From assembly GCA_002390425.1 (NCBI GenBank), contig DGPL01000038.1:5801-14613 (forward strand): DNA of 8,813 bases, written 5' to 3'. This document shows, in pieces, positions 1-5,376 of the stretch. The stretch is from Kordiimonadaceae bacterium UBA4441. GTDB lineage: Bacteria; Pseudomonadota; Alphaproteobacteria; Sphingomonadales; Emcibacteraceae. The position numbers and the translations under genes were made by a program. The notes under the pieces were generated by a model. It searched no databases, was not told where the DNA came from, and saw only the letters and a list, made by a program, of their open reading frames with translations. Position 1 is the first letter of the stretch. Each line of letters starts with the position of its first letter.

Positions 1-117
1 CATGGTTTGGTCTAGCTCAACGGGTGCGCTATCTTCTTTATGTTCATTGATAAGCGATAAAAGCTCCTCCTGTCTTTCAAGGAGAAGCTTTTTATATTTC
101 TTTGTGTGGATAGACAT
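1..117 (-). CDS. DksA/TraR-like C4 zinc-finger protein, N-terminal fragment
   Basis: The minus strand reads 39 codons in frame from an ATG at 117-115 to the window edge, so the C-terminal part lies outside. The fragment is a charged, leucine-rich helix (residues about 5-28, with LLLERQEELL) followed by APVELDQT. In small DksA/TraR-family proteins an N-terminal helix leads into an ELDQ-type segment, followed by a C4 zinc finger; family members act at the RNA polymerase secondary channel. The zinc-finger cysteines are not in view, so the family call rests on the N-terminal pattern alone. There is no recognisable Shine-Dalgarno upstream. The ATG overlaps the stop of the upstream lipoprotein RidA gene as TAATG, which suggests translational coupling within one transcript. 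Whether it truly acts as a transcription factor is inference. Confidence 0.65.
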   Translation of the reverse strand, partial: MSIHTKKYKKLLLERQEELLSLINEHKEDSAPVELDQTM

Positions 118-674
118 TATGCTATTTCAAATGTGGCAATGACTTCGCAGACAAATCCAACGGGAAGGGCATTGGTTCCAACGGCGGCGCGTGCGGCAAG
201 TCCCGCGTCACCAAACACATCACGTAAAAGTTCCGATGCGCCGTTAATTACCAAACTTTGTTCGGTGAAATCATCCGTGCATCTCACGATCCCTTGAAGT
301 TGCACACATTGTTTCACACGGTCAAGATCACCGTCGCAGGCTTTTCTTAATTGTGAAAGCACGCTGATGGCGGCTTGGCGGGCAGCGTCTTTGCCTTGTT
401 CCATAGTATATTCAATGCCAACGCTACCTGACATTTGTGGTCCTTGACCGGCGATATATACCATATTTCCGACTTTGCGGATGGGGGTATAGGCGGCGAT
501 TGGAACCGCGGCTTCAGGAATTTCAATGCCAAGTTCAGCAAGCTTAGCATCAACTTTACCGCCAGTTGTGGACGGGACGTGTTCAGCGGCCGCTTCTGGG
601 GCCGTTTCTTCGGATTTGCCACATGCCGATAAAATCGCGGCCACTGCGGATGCAAATAATGTTCTTCTTAGCAT
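117..674 (-). CDS. RidA-family (YjgF/YER057c/UK114) lipoprotein
   Basis: A 185-residue protein. Residues 1-18 form a lipoprotein signal with a lipobox L15-S16-A17-C18, followed by an acidic, Ala/Pro-rich linker to about residue 38. The rest is a RidA-like domain of the short YjgF-like-1 type, recognisable from KVDAKLAELGI, GNMVYIAGQ, DLDRVKQCV, DDFTEQ and AARAAVGTNALP. The Arg and Glu that bind substrate carboxylate in RidA enzymes appear to be R162 and E177. Canonical RidA hydrolyses reactive enamine/imine products of PLP enzymes in the cytosol; this one should be membrane-anchored outside the cytoplasm, so its substrate is unknown. I chose the ATG at 674 because AAGGAG lies 6 bases upstream. 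A start at 692 would lie inside the REP-like repeat and has no such site. The loop after GQGPQ is shorter than in the neighbouring paralogue. The gene lies downstream of that paralogue and overlaps the DksA-like gene by one base. Confidence 0.88.
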   Translation of the reverse strand: MLRRTLFASAVAAILSACGKSEETAPEAAAEHVPSTTGGKVDAKLAELGIEIPEAAVPIAAYTPIRKVGNMVYIAGQGPQMSGSVGIEYTMEQGKDAARQAAISVLSQLRKACDGDLDRVKQCVQLQGIVRCTDDFTEQSLVINGASELLRDVFGDAGLAARAAVGTNALPVGFVCEVIATFEIA

Positions 675-687
675 TTTATTCTCCTTC

Positions 688-765
688 GTCATTCACCGAC
701 TTGATCGGTGAATCCATTGGTGAAAGTTTTCGCTTATAGTCTCGCCGATCAAGTCGGCGAGTGAC
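688..765. repeat. REP-like pair of inverted palindromic units
   Basis: Two near-identical palindromes face each other between the two RidA genes. Unit A (691-713) has a 9-bp stem around the loop CTTGA. Unit B (741-761) has an 8-bp stem around TCAAG, the reverse complement of that loop. Read on opposite strands, both begin GTCA and share CCGACTTGATCGG. The stems differ by paired changes (A-T in A against G-C in B), so base pairing is kept. About 27 bases separate them. This arrangement is typical of REP/BIME elements, which are spread by RAYT transposases and can protect or terminate transcripts. No transposase is in the window, and I see no further copy here. Confidence 0.75.
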
Positions 766-776
766 AAATGCTACTT

Positions 777-1322
777 TTACATGACCTCAAATACAGCAAG
801 TACTTCGCAGCAAATGCCGAGAGGCAGGCTATTTGTACCGACGGCGGCGCGTGCGGCGAGGCCTGGCTCACCCCATATGTCACGGAATAATTCAGACGTG
901 CCATTTACGACCAAATGTTGTTCGGTAAAATCATCTGTTGAATTAACAAGGCCTTGAATTTGAACGCATTGTTTGACGCGATCAAGATCCCCGTCAAGGG
1001 CTGATTTTAATTGGCTTAAGATATTAATGCCGCAATAACGTGCCGCTTGATACCCTTGTTCCGTTGTCATGTTGTCACCTAATTTGCCCGTGATCAGACC
1101 ATCAGGGCCACTTGGCACTTGACCGGCAACATAGACCATATTGCCGACTTTACGCCAACCAACATAAGCGGCCACTGGGGCTTCTGCGCCAGCAACGGTG
1201 ACGTCAAGCTCAGCAAGCTTGGCATCAACTTTTCCCATTGATTGGGCAGATGCTTTAATGCTTAATAATGTAGCACCAAGCGCGGTTGCCCCAGCGGCTG
1301 CAAAAAAACTTCTTCTTTCCAT
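777..1322 (-). CDS. RidA-family protein with a Tat-like signal peptide
   Basis: A 181-residue protein. The N-terminus, ERRSFFAAAG followed by an Ala/Leu-rich stretch and ASA (24-26), looks like a twin-arginine signal with cleavage after residue 26. The remainder is the same RidA-like domain as the gene downstream (KVDAKLAELD, GNMVYVAGQ, DLDRVKQCVQ, DDFTEQ, AARAAVGTNSLP). The expected carboxylate-binding Arg and Glu are R158 and E173. The two proteins are clearly tandem paralogues, but their export signals differ: this one carries an AxA cleavage site and the other a lipobox. The start at 1322 is preferred because GAGGAG lies 7 bases upstream; a TTG start at 1337 would overlap that site. Export by Tat rather than Sec is inferred from the RR motif only. 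The gene is probably the first of a minus-strand operon with the lipoprotein RidA and the DksA-like gene, though the REP pair lies between. Confidence 0.88.
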   Translation of the reverse strand: MERRSFFAAAGATALGATLLSIKASAQSMGKVDAKLAELDVTVAGAEAPVAAYVGWRKVGNMVYVAGQVPSGPDGLITGKLGDNMTTEQGYQAARYCGINILSQLKSALDGDLDRVKQCVQIQGLVNSTDDFTEQHLVVNGTSELFRDIWGEPGLAARAAVGTNSLPLGICCEVLAVFEVM

Positions 1323-1466
1323 GGATTTTCTCCTCAAATTTGATTTTTATATTTGATTGAATGTAGTTAATCATTCTTATACCGTTAAGGAAAGAAAAAT
1401 CATAATAATTATATATTTTTAATCGTTTACAAAGATTTTGTAATGCTTACGATTTGGGGAGTTTTC
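1323..1466. promoter_or_regulatory. AT-rich divergent intergenic region
   Basis: These 144 bases separate two divergent genes, so promoters in both directions are expected. They are strongly AT-rich, especially 1401-1440. The best plus-strand match I see is TTGATT at 1353-1358, an 18-base gap, then TTATAC at 1377-1382. It is weak and leaves a leader of roughly 75 bases before the Sel1 gene. I see no convincing -35/-10 pair for the minus strand and no clear operator. Confidence 0.25.
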
Positions 1467-1916
1467 ATGAATTTGAAAGAATTATTAACAAAGATTGAGA
1501 AGTTAAAAAAAGAGTTGTTTCAACATTGCTTAAAAGGTGCTGAAGCAGGTGATGCATTCTGTATGCAAGATGTTGCAAACATGTACTCAACAGGAGTGGG
1601 AACAGAAATTAATTATCATAATTCTGAGGAGTGGGATAAAAAATTTCAAACGACAATGAATTCTTCAAGTGAATATAATAAGGCAATTAATTACCGACTT
1701 AGAGGTGATATTCTTGAATATAAGAAAATACTTGAGCGTGTTGTATTGACGGGGGATGGAGAGGCTGCACTTGATTTGGCAAAACTTTATATGGTTAGTA
1801 ATAAAGAAAAAGATAATATCATCAAATATTTAAAGATGGTGATGTCCAGTAGACGTGTTTGTGAAGCATCATGCGAAGAAGCGAAAGAGTATCTTGCAAT
1901 TTATGAGGATAAGTAA
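1467..1916 (+). CDS. Small cytoplasmic Sel1/TPR-like repeat protein
   Basis: A 149-residue protein with no signal peptide or membrane segment. It opens with a Lys/Glu-rich helix (residues 1-22). Residues about 24-60 fit one Sel1-like repeat (GAEAGDAFCMQDVANMYSTG, then G..INY..SEEW). Residues about 80-126 look like a second, degenerate helical pair (LERVVLTGDGEAALDLAKLY). Such repeats make helical scaffolds for protein binding; no catalytic residues are visible. I chose the ATG at 1467 because GGGGAG lies 5 bases upstream; an in-frame ATG at 1443 lacks such a site. The gene is visibly more AT-rich than its neighbours, with many AAA, AAT, ATT and TTA codons. It stands alone between an AT-rich spacer and an apparent promoter, which fits recent acquisition. 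Function is unknown; a partner-binding or immunity-like role is only a possibility. Confidence 0.7.
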   Translation: MNLKELLTKIEKLKKELFQHCLKGAEAGDAFCMQDVANMYSTGVGTEINYHNSEEWDKKFQTTMNSSSEYNKAINYRLRGDILEYKKILERVVLTGDGEAALDLAKLYMVSNKEKDNIIKYLKMVMSSRRVCEASCEEAKEYLAIYEDK

Positions 1917-1922
1917 TTAATT

Positions 1923-1951
1923 TTGGATTGCGTTATGAGAAACAATAATCT
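1923..1951 (+). promoter_or_regulatory. Candidate sigma-70-type promoter for the MAPEG gene
   Basis: TTGGAT (1923-1928), a 17-base spacer, then TAATCT (1946-1951). Each box keeps four of six consensus positions and the spacing is ideal. Transcription would begin about 35 bases before the MAPEG start codon. It lies directly after the Sel1 gene stop, so the MAPEG gene need not depend on read-through. The assignment is by pattern only. Confidence 0.35.
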
Positions 1952-1994
1952 AACGTTCAAGTTCAATAATTATTAGTGAAGAGAGGGAAGAGAT

Positions 1995-2378
1995 ATGGAA
2001 TTAGTGGCCTTAGTTATTTTAGTAGCACTTATCCAATATATTTATTTTAGCATTATGGTTGGTAAAGCGCGTGGCACATATGGAATTGATGCGCCGGCAA
2101 CAACCGGCAATGAAACCTTTGAAAGATACTACCGCGTTCAAATGAACACGCTTGAAATGCTTGTATCAATTATACCAGCGATGATGATTTTCGCCATGAA
2201 TGTGCGTGCAGACGTTGCCGCATATGCTGGCATGGTCTATATCCTTGGTCGTTTCATCTATTTTAAAAGCTATGTTGGCGATCCAAAGAAACGCACAGTC
2301 GGTTTCTTGCTTAGCTTTTTGCCTATTCTTGTACTTATTGTTTGGGGCGGCGCTTCCATCATTATGGGAATGCTTTAA
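1995..2378 (+). CDS. MAPEG-family integral membrane protein
   Basis: A 127-residue protein with about four hydrophobic segments (roughly 2-22, 55-70, 74-92 and 102-126), the usual size and topology of bacterial MAPEG proteins. The diagnostic features are F42-E43-R44 leading to the NTLE motif (51-54), and GRFIYFKSYVGDPKKR at 85-100, which matches the GR..Y..Y..DP..R pattern of the family. MAPEG members include glutathione-dependent enzymes of eicosanoid and detoxification metabolism. Bacterial versions like this one mostly have no assigned substrate, and a glutathione transferase or peroxidase activity here is only inferred. A purine-rich stretch (GAGAGGGAAGAG) precedes the ATG. A candidate promoter lies at 1923-1951 and a terminator-like hairpin follows 48 bases after the stop. 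Confidence 0.85.
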   Translation: MELVALVILVALIQYIYFSIMVGKARGTYGIDAPATTGNETFERYYRVQMNTLEMLVSIIPAMMIFAMNVRADVAAYAGMVYILGRFIYFKSYVGDPKKRTVGFLLSFLPILVLIVWGGASIIMGML

Positions 2379-2426
2379 TAACAGATCACGAGATTGTCAT
2401 CTGATCCGCTTTGAAATTCAAATTAG

Positions 2427-2460
2427 ACCCTGCTAAGTTCTCTTAGCGGGGTTTATTATT
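2427..2460 (+). terminator. Rho-independent terminator-like hairpin after the MAPEG gene
   Basis: CCCTGCTAAG (2428-2437), the loop TTCT, then CTTAGCGGGG (2442-2451) gives a 10-bp stem with one G-T wobble, extendable by A2427-T2452. It is followed by the T-rich TTTATTATT. The ribosome binding site of the next gene begins immediately afterwards at 2461, so the hairpin could also act as an attenuator or a protective 5' stem for that gene. Confidence 0.75.
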
Positions 2461-2470
2461 GGAGGATATA

Positions 2471-3022
2471 ATGACATTAAGAAAATTATTTAAACTACTA
2501 TTAATATTACCTTTTATTATCATTTATACTGCTCATGGACAATCAGTGGTTCATGAAAGGGTTGATGCACTTAACTTACTGGTTGGTGACTGGAATGTTG
2601 AGCAATTCACCTATGCGGCAAATGGTGAATGGCAAAAAACATCTACATCGAAAATGAATATGGTATCCGGGCTTTCTGGCGTTATGGTTAGTGGCGAAAG
2701 CTGCGATATGATGCCAAAAGGGGCAATGCACCTTGAATTAACGCTCACCTATGATCAGTTCCGTAGAACTTACCGCATGTCTGTGATTGATAGCATTTAT
2801 GGCTTAATGGATATCTACGAAGGGAATATGAATAGTGATGGCCATTTGGTCATGACGAATATTAAAAGCGATACCCATTTCCCATATGAAAATGATATTA
2901 TGCATTTCCGTTTCACATTCAATGATGATGAAGCTGATAAAATTACATTTTCAATAGAGCAAACAAGCACACGCGGCGAAACATGGGCACCAATGCTTAA
3001 CTATGTGATGACTAAGCTTTAA
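2471..3022 (+). CDS. Secreted DUF1579-like protein
   Basis: A 183-residue protein. Residues 1-23 (MTLRKLFKLLLILPFIIIYT, then AHG) are a Sec signal peptide with cleavage probably near residue 23. The mature part opens with LNLLVGDWNVEQ, the short LxGxW-type signature at the start of DUF1579-like lipocalin-type barrels. Alternating hydrophobic strands follow (HLELTLTYD, RTYRMSVID, HLVMTNIK, HFRFTFND, KITFSIEQ), consistent with a beta barrel that binds a small ligand. No enzyme motif is visible. The ATG at 2471 is preferred because GGAGG at 2461-2465 is 5 bases upstream; the longer reading begins at a TTG that overlaps this site. The gene has no room for a promoter between the preceding hairpin and its ribosome binding site. 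It converges on the esterase gene with only 7 bases between stops. The family assignment is moderate. Confidence 0.65.
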   Translation: MTLRKLFKLLLILPFIIIYTAHGQSVVHERVDALNLLVGDWNVEQFTYAANGEWQKTSTSKMNMVSGLSGVMVSGESCDMMPKGAMHLELTLTYDQFRRTYRMSVIDSIYGLMDIYEGNMNSDGHLVMTNIKSDTHFPYENDIMHFRFTFNDDEADKITFSIEQTSTRGETWAPMLNYVMTKL

Positions 3023-3029
3023 GACAGTA

Positions 3030-4193
3030 TTATTCGCCTTTTATTTCTCTTAGTTTTCTAATAGATGGTGGAAATTTGGGATCTATTGCAAGCGCTTTTT
3101 CAAGTGAAGCAATAGCCATTTCCTTATTACCCATCAAATTGTATGCATCGGATATACTATCATAAGCATTTGCAGAATATGGATAGTCTCTGACATTCTG
3201 TTTAAATAGTTCTAATGCTTTTTCTTTATCTTGCTTCATGAATAGATAAGTATAAGCGATGCGGTTAATGACTGCTTCATTTGGTTTGAACTGATAGCCA
3301 ACCTGACTTGAAAAAACTTCAAAATGTCTATCAAGGAAAGTTGGATCTTCTATGGCTTTATCAAAAGAAAAACGATAATTTTTAAAGATAAATTCCAATC
3401 CGTTGAAAAAGCTGATTAAATCAACGAACCCATGATGTTCATTTTCATAATAATCACTTTTAATATTTAGGGTATCTGTATCCCATTTTAACAGCTTTTC
3501 CATAAATTCTTCTTGTGGAGCTATCATTATATTTCCATTGCCACCATCATTATTCGCAGAAGACATGTAAAAAGTATTCTTTGTATTTCTTGGTTTAGAT
3601 ATTTTTTCGGCTAAGTGTTTGTTCAGTATGCCATCATCCCACCAAAGACTAGGATCAATAGCGATAAAAGCGTTATAAAAGTCTGATTGTTCTAAAAAGG
3701 CGTGGACGGCTAATAATCCACCAAAGGAATGTCCTGCAAATATTCTAAATTTTGACGATGTATAATTTTTTTCAATAAATGGGGCTAATTCTTCTCTCAT
3801 AAAATTTAAGAAATTATCACCACCACCAGTTGTTTTTAAGAAAGGTTGTGGATTACCATCCTCATCAATTTCAACATGAGTAGGGGTTAAATCACGATTG
3901 CGATCCGTATTTAAAATACCCACTAAAATCATGTTAGGCATTTTATCATTTTCAGCAAATTGTTTCACTAATCCGCTGGCATAAGTAAAACTTCTATCAC
4001 CATCAAGCACATACATAACGGGATAGTTACCATTCGGGTTATGATTGGGTGGTAAATATATCCATATTTCACGTTCTTCGTTTAACGTTTCAGAATATAT
4101 TTTATGTTTAGTGCCGATTGTAATTTGATCTTCTGTACTAAATGCTAAGTTAGTACTTAAAATAATAATGAAAAAAGATAATAAATAACGCAT
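3030..4193 (-). CDS. Secreted alpha/beta-hydrolase (esterase D/Fes-type) with C-terminal TPR
   Basis: A 387-residue protein. Residues 1-19 form a Sec signal peptide. Residues about 23-275 are an esterase-D-type alpha/beta-hydrolase: REIWIYLPP (41-49), PVMYVLDGD (58-66), a nucleophile elbow GHSFGG with Ser156, AIDPSLWWDD (178-187), and a candidate catalytic His at 253/254 in ENEHHG. The acid of the triad is not certain; acidic residues near 216 are candidates. The family includes feruloyl esterases, S-formylglutathione hydrolases and siderophore esterases such as Fes and IroE. Residues about 300-385 hold at least two TPR-like helical pairs (AYTYLFMKQDKEKALELF; AYDSISDAYNLMGNKEMAIA; then LEKALAIDP). 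GGGGGAA lies just before the ATG. It follows the unknown lipoprotein gene on the same strand with a 48-base gap, so the two may be co-transcribed. The substrate is not predictable from sequence. Confidence 0.85.
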   Translation of the reverse strand: MRYLLSFFIIILSTNLAFSTEDQITIGTKHKIYSETLNEEREIWIYLPPNHNPNGNYPVMYVLDGDRSFTYASGLVKQFAENDKMPNMILVGILNTDRNRDLTPTHVEIDEDGNPQPFLKTTGGGDNFLNFMREELAPFIEKNYTSSKFRIFAGHSFGGLLAVHAFLEQSDFYNAFIAIDPSLWWDDGILNKHLAEKISKPRNTKNTFYMSSANNDGGNGNIMIAPQEEFMEKLLKWDTDTLNIKSDYYENEHHGFVDLISFFNGLEFIFKNYRFSFDKAIEDPTFLDRHFEVFSSQVGYQFKPNEAVINRIAYTYLFMKQDKEKALELFKQNVRDYPYSANAYDSISDAYNLMGNKEMAIASLEKALAIDPKFPPSIRKLREIKGE

Positions 4194-4241
4194 AATTTCC
4201 CCCTTTATGTTTGAGGGAATAGTATCACAGATTTACTTTTA

Positions 4242-5147
4242 TTACTTCTGCCCACCACGGATGCGGTCGTTGGCGCCGCCGTCAAAGGCCATAGGGATAA
4301 CGGGGCATTCTGGGTTTGTGGTGTTTTCGCCTGTCATTTGTAAATCAAGGAAAGTTGAGGCGGCATAGGTCACAATGATTTCAATATCTTGATAAATATC
4401 GGTTTCCATATTGGAATGCTCAACTTCGAGCATATGACTTTGTCCTGGATTGAGTGCAGAGGCGGAAATTGTAAAGTTGCTTGCGCGGTACGTAAGTGAT
4501 CCTTCATCAAAGGCATGACCGCTATGAACCGTTTCTTGGCCCATACAGTTGCCGAACATGGCATAGATCATATCGTCGATTATTTTGTCATCGTCTGCTT
4601 CACCCTTTATGAAGGGGGACCAAGTGACAAGCAGATCCTGATCAGGGTCAATGGCCGCGGGGTCAGCAATTTTGCCACCTTGGCTTAGAGTTAAGCTAAT
4701 CGGGCCGGGGTTTAGACTTTCATCGCCGTCGCGTGTAAAGGTTGCGGGCATGTTATCAATGCGCCCATCAGGGGTATCAAATGAAAAATAATAAGGGGCG
4801 TCAGGGAAAATGGTATCTAACTGTTCAATGGTTTCTGTTCTGCCGCCCGTCAGGTATCTTGCTTCACCCATATCAAAAGGGAGACCAGCATTGGCTTTGC
4901 CGGGTCCCGTTAAGACACCGTTCATGACGGTTCCGCCTGCGGCAATGGCGTCTTTTGTTTGGAAAATTTCTGCAAAAAAGACGGTGTTTAGCATTTTTTG
5001 CTCGCCAGACCATTCTTGGCGAGTGTTAACGGATTTACCAATGACCACATAATCGGCATGATCAGCGGGTTTTCCACTATCCACTTCTTGTTCATTGGAA
5101 CAGGCCGAAAGGGCAATTAAAGCAAGTAGTGGGAAACCGTATTTCAT
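4242..5147 (-). CDS. Lipoprotein of unknown function
   Basis: A 301-residue protein whose family I do not recognise. The N-terminus is a clear lipoprotein signal with lipobox L13-S14-A15-C16. The next residues, SNEQE, contain no Asp at +2, so outer-membrane sorting is plausible. The mature part is acidic and strand-rich, with many Thr, Gly and Asp residues. Besides the lipid-modified cysteine it has only Cys201 (FGNCMGQE) and Cys281 (NPECPVIP), which could form a disulfide in the periplasm. Stretches such as PISLTLSQGGKI, DLLVTWSPF and IEIIVTYA suggest an immunoglobulin-like or other beta-sandwich fold, but this is a guess. The AGGA ribosome binding site, 8 bases before the ATG at 5147, is base-paired in a potential hairpin. 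An extended -10 box lies about 105 bases upstream. It is the likely first gene of a unit with the esterase-TPR gene. Confidence 0.85.
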   Translation of the reverse strand: MKYGFPLLALIALSACSNEQEVDSGKPADHADYVVIGKSVNTRQEWSGEQKMLNTVFFAEIFQTKDAIAAGGTVMNGVLTGPGKANAGLPFDMGEARYLTGGRTETIEQLDTIFPDAPYYFSFDTPDGRIDNMPATFTRDGDESLNPGPISLTLSQGGKIADPAAIDPDQDLLVTWSPFIKGEADDDKIIDDMIYAMFGNCMGQETVHSGHAFDEGSLTYRASNFTISASALNPGQSHMLEVEHSNMETDIYQDIEIIVTYAASTFLDLQMTGENTTNPECPVIPMAFDGGANDRIRGGQK

Positions 5148-5186
5148 TGATATGATCCTATTTGAAAATTTTCAGGATGGTATCAA
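5147..5186 (-). promoter_or_regulatory. 5' leader hairpin covering the lipoprotein gene's Shine-Dalgarno
   Basis: On the minus strand, TTGATA (5186-5181) can pair with TATCAA (5152-5147) and ATCC (5178-5175) with GGAT (5158-5155), separated by a 2x2 internal loop. GGAT is part of the AGGA ribosome binding site, and the last paired base is the A of the ATG. The loop contains the perfect 12-base palindrome TGAAAATTTTCA (5163-5174), which could add a short inner stem. The structure would hide both Shine-Dalgarno and start codon until opened. Regulation through it is inference. Confidence 0.45.
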
Positions 5187-5216
5187 GGAATGAGTTTTAT
5201 AGCAATTAAGAATATG

Positions 5217-5283
5217 ATCCGAGGCGGGGTGATGAGCGTTATAATATGGGTATTATAACAATTCATCACCCGCGCATGCGGAT
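5217..5283. repeat. Long three-part inverted repeat
   Basis: A 67-base near-palindrome. The outer stem is ATCCG/CGGAT (5217-5221 with 5279-5283), the middle stem GGGTGATGA/TCATCACCC (5227-5235 with 5263-5271), and the inner stem GTTATAATA/TATTATAAC (5238-5246 with 5251-5259) around a 4-base loop. The stems are 5, 9 and 9 bp. As RNA it would be a long interrupted hairpin; as DNA it could be an operator, since TATAAT occurs on both strands inside the inner stem. There is no T-run after it on either strand, so a simple terminator is unlikely. Confidence 0.65.
5252..5260 (-). promoter_or_regulatory. Candidate extended -10 promoter for the lipoprotein gene
   Basis: The minus strand reads TGTTATAAT from 5260 to 5252, a perfect extended -10 element (TGn plus TATAAT). 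No -35 box is evident 16-18 bases upstream, which extended -10 promoters can tolerate. Transcription would start near 5245, giving a leader of about 98 bases that carries the hairpin over the ribosome binding site. The box lies within the inner arm of the 5217-5283 palindrome, so a repressor bound there would block it. Confidence 0.35.
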
Positions 5284-5321
5284 TTAAAGGAAATGGGTTT
5301 CCATCGCAGTTATTCAGTAGA

Positions 5322-5376
5322 TTTTTGAATGTAAGTAACAACCGGGATAAAAGTTGTATTGGAGAGTATTCAAAAA
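5322..5376. repeat. Inverted repeat with a 9-bp outer stem
   Basis: TTTTTGAAT (5322-5330) is the exact reverse complement of ATTCAAAAA (5368-5376). Inside, ACAAC (5338-5342) matches GTTGT (5353-5357), so the structure has two stems split by an asymmetric internal loop (7 and 10 bases). It lies in AT-rich DNA where short repeats arise by chance, so its meaning is uncertain. It could be regulatory DNA or the remnant of a small non-autonomous element. Confidence 0.4.

Noticed and set aside
675..692. Longer start (692) for the lipoprotein RidA gene
   Set aside because: The extra six codons fall within the REP-like unit and the ribosome binding site of the 674 start; the lipoprotein signal is better formed from 674.
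741..761. REP unit B as a terminator of the Tat-type RidA gene
   Set aside because: No T-run follows the stem on the minus strand, and the matching unit A argues for a repeat element instead. A secondary role in transcript stability is still possible.
5001..5023. CTCGCCA/TGGCGAG inverted repeat inside the lipoprotein gene
   Set aside because: It lies within coding sequence, lacks a T-run on the correct side, and resembles the REP arms only in a few bases; it is likely to be a coincidence of codons.
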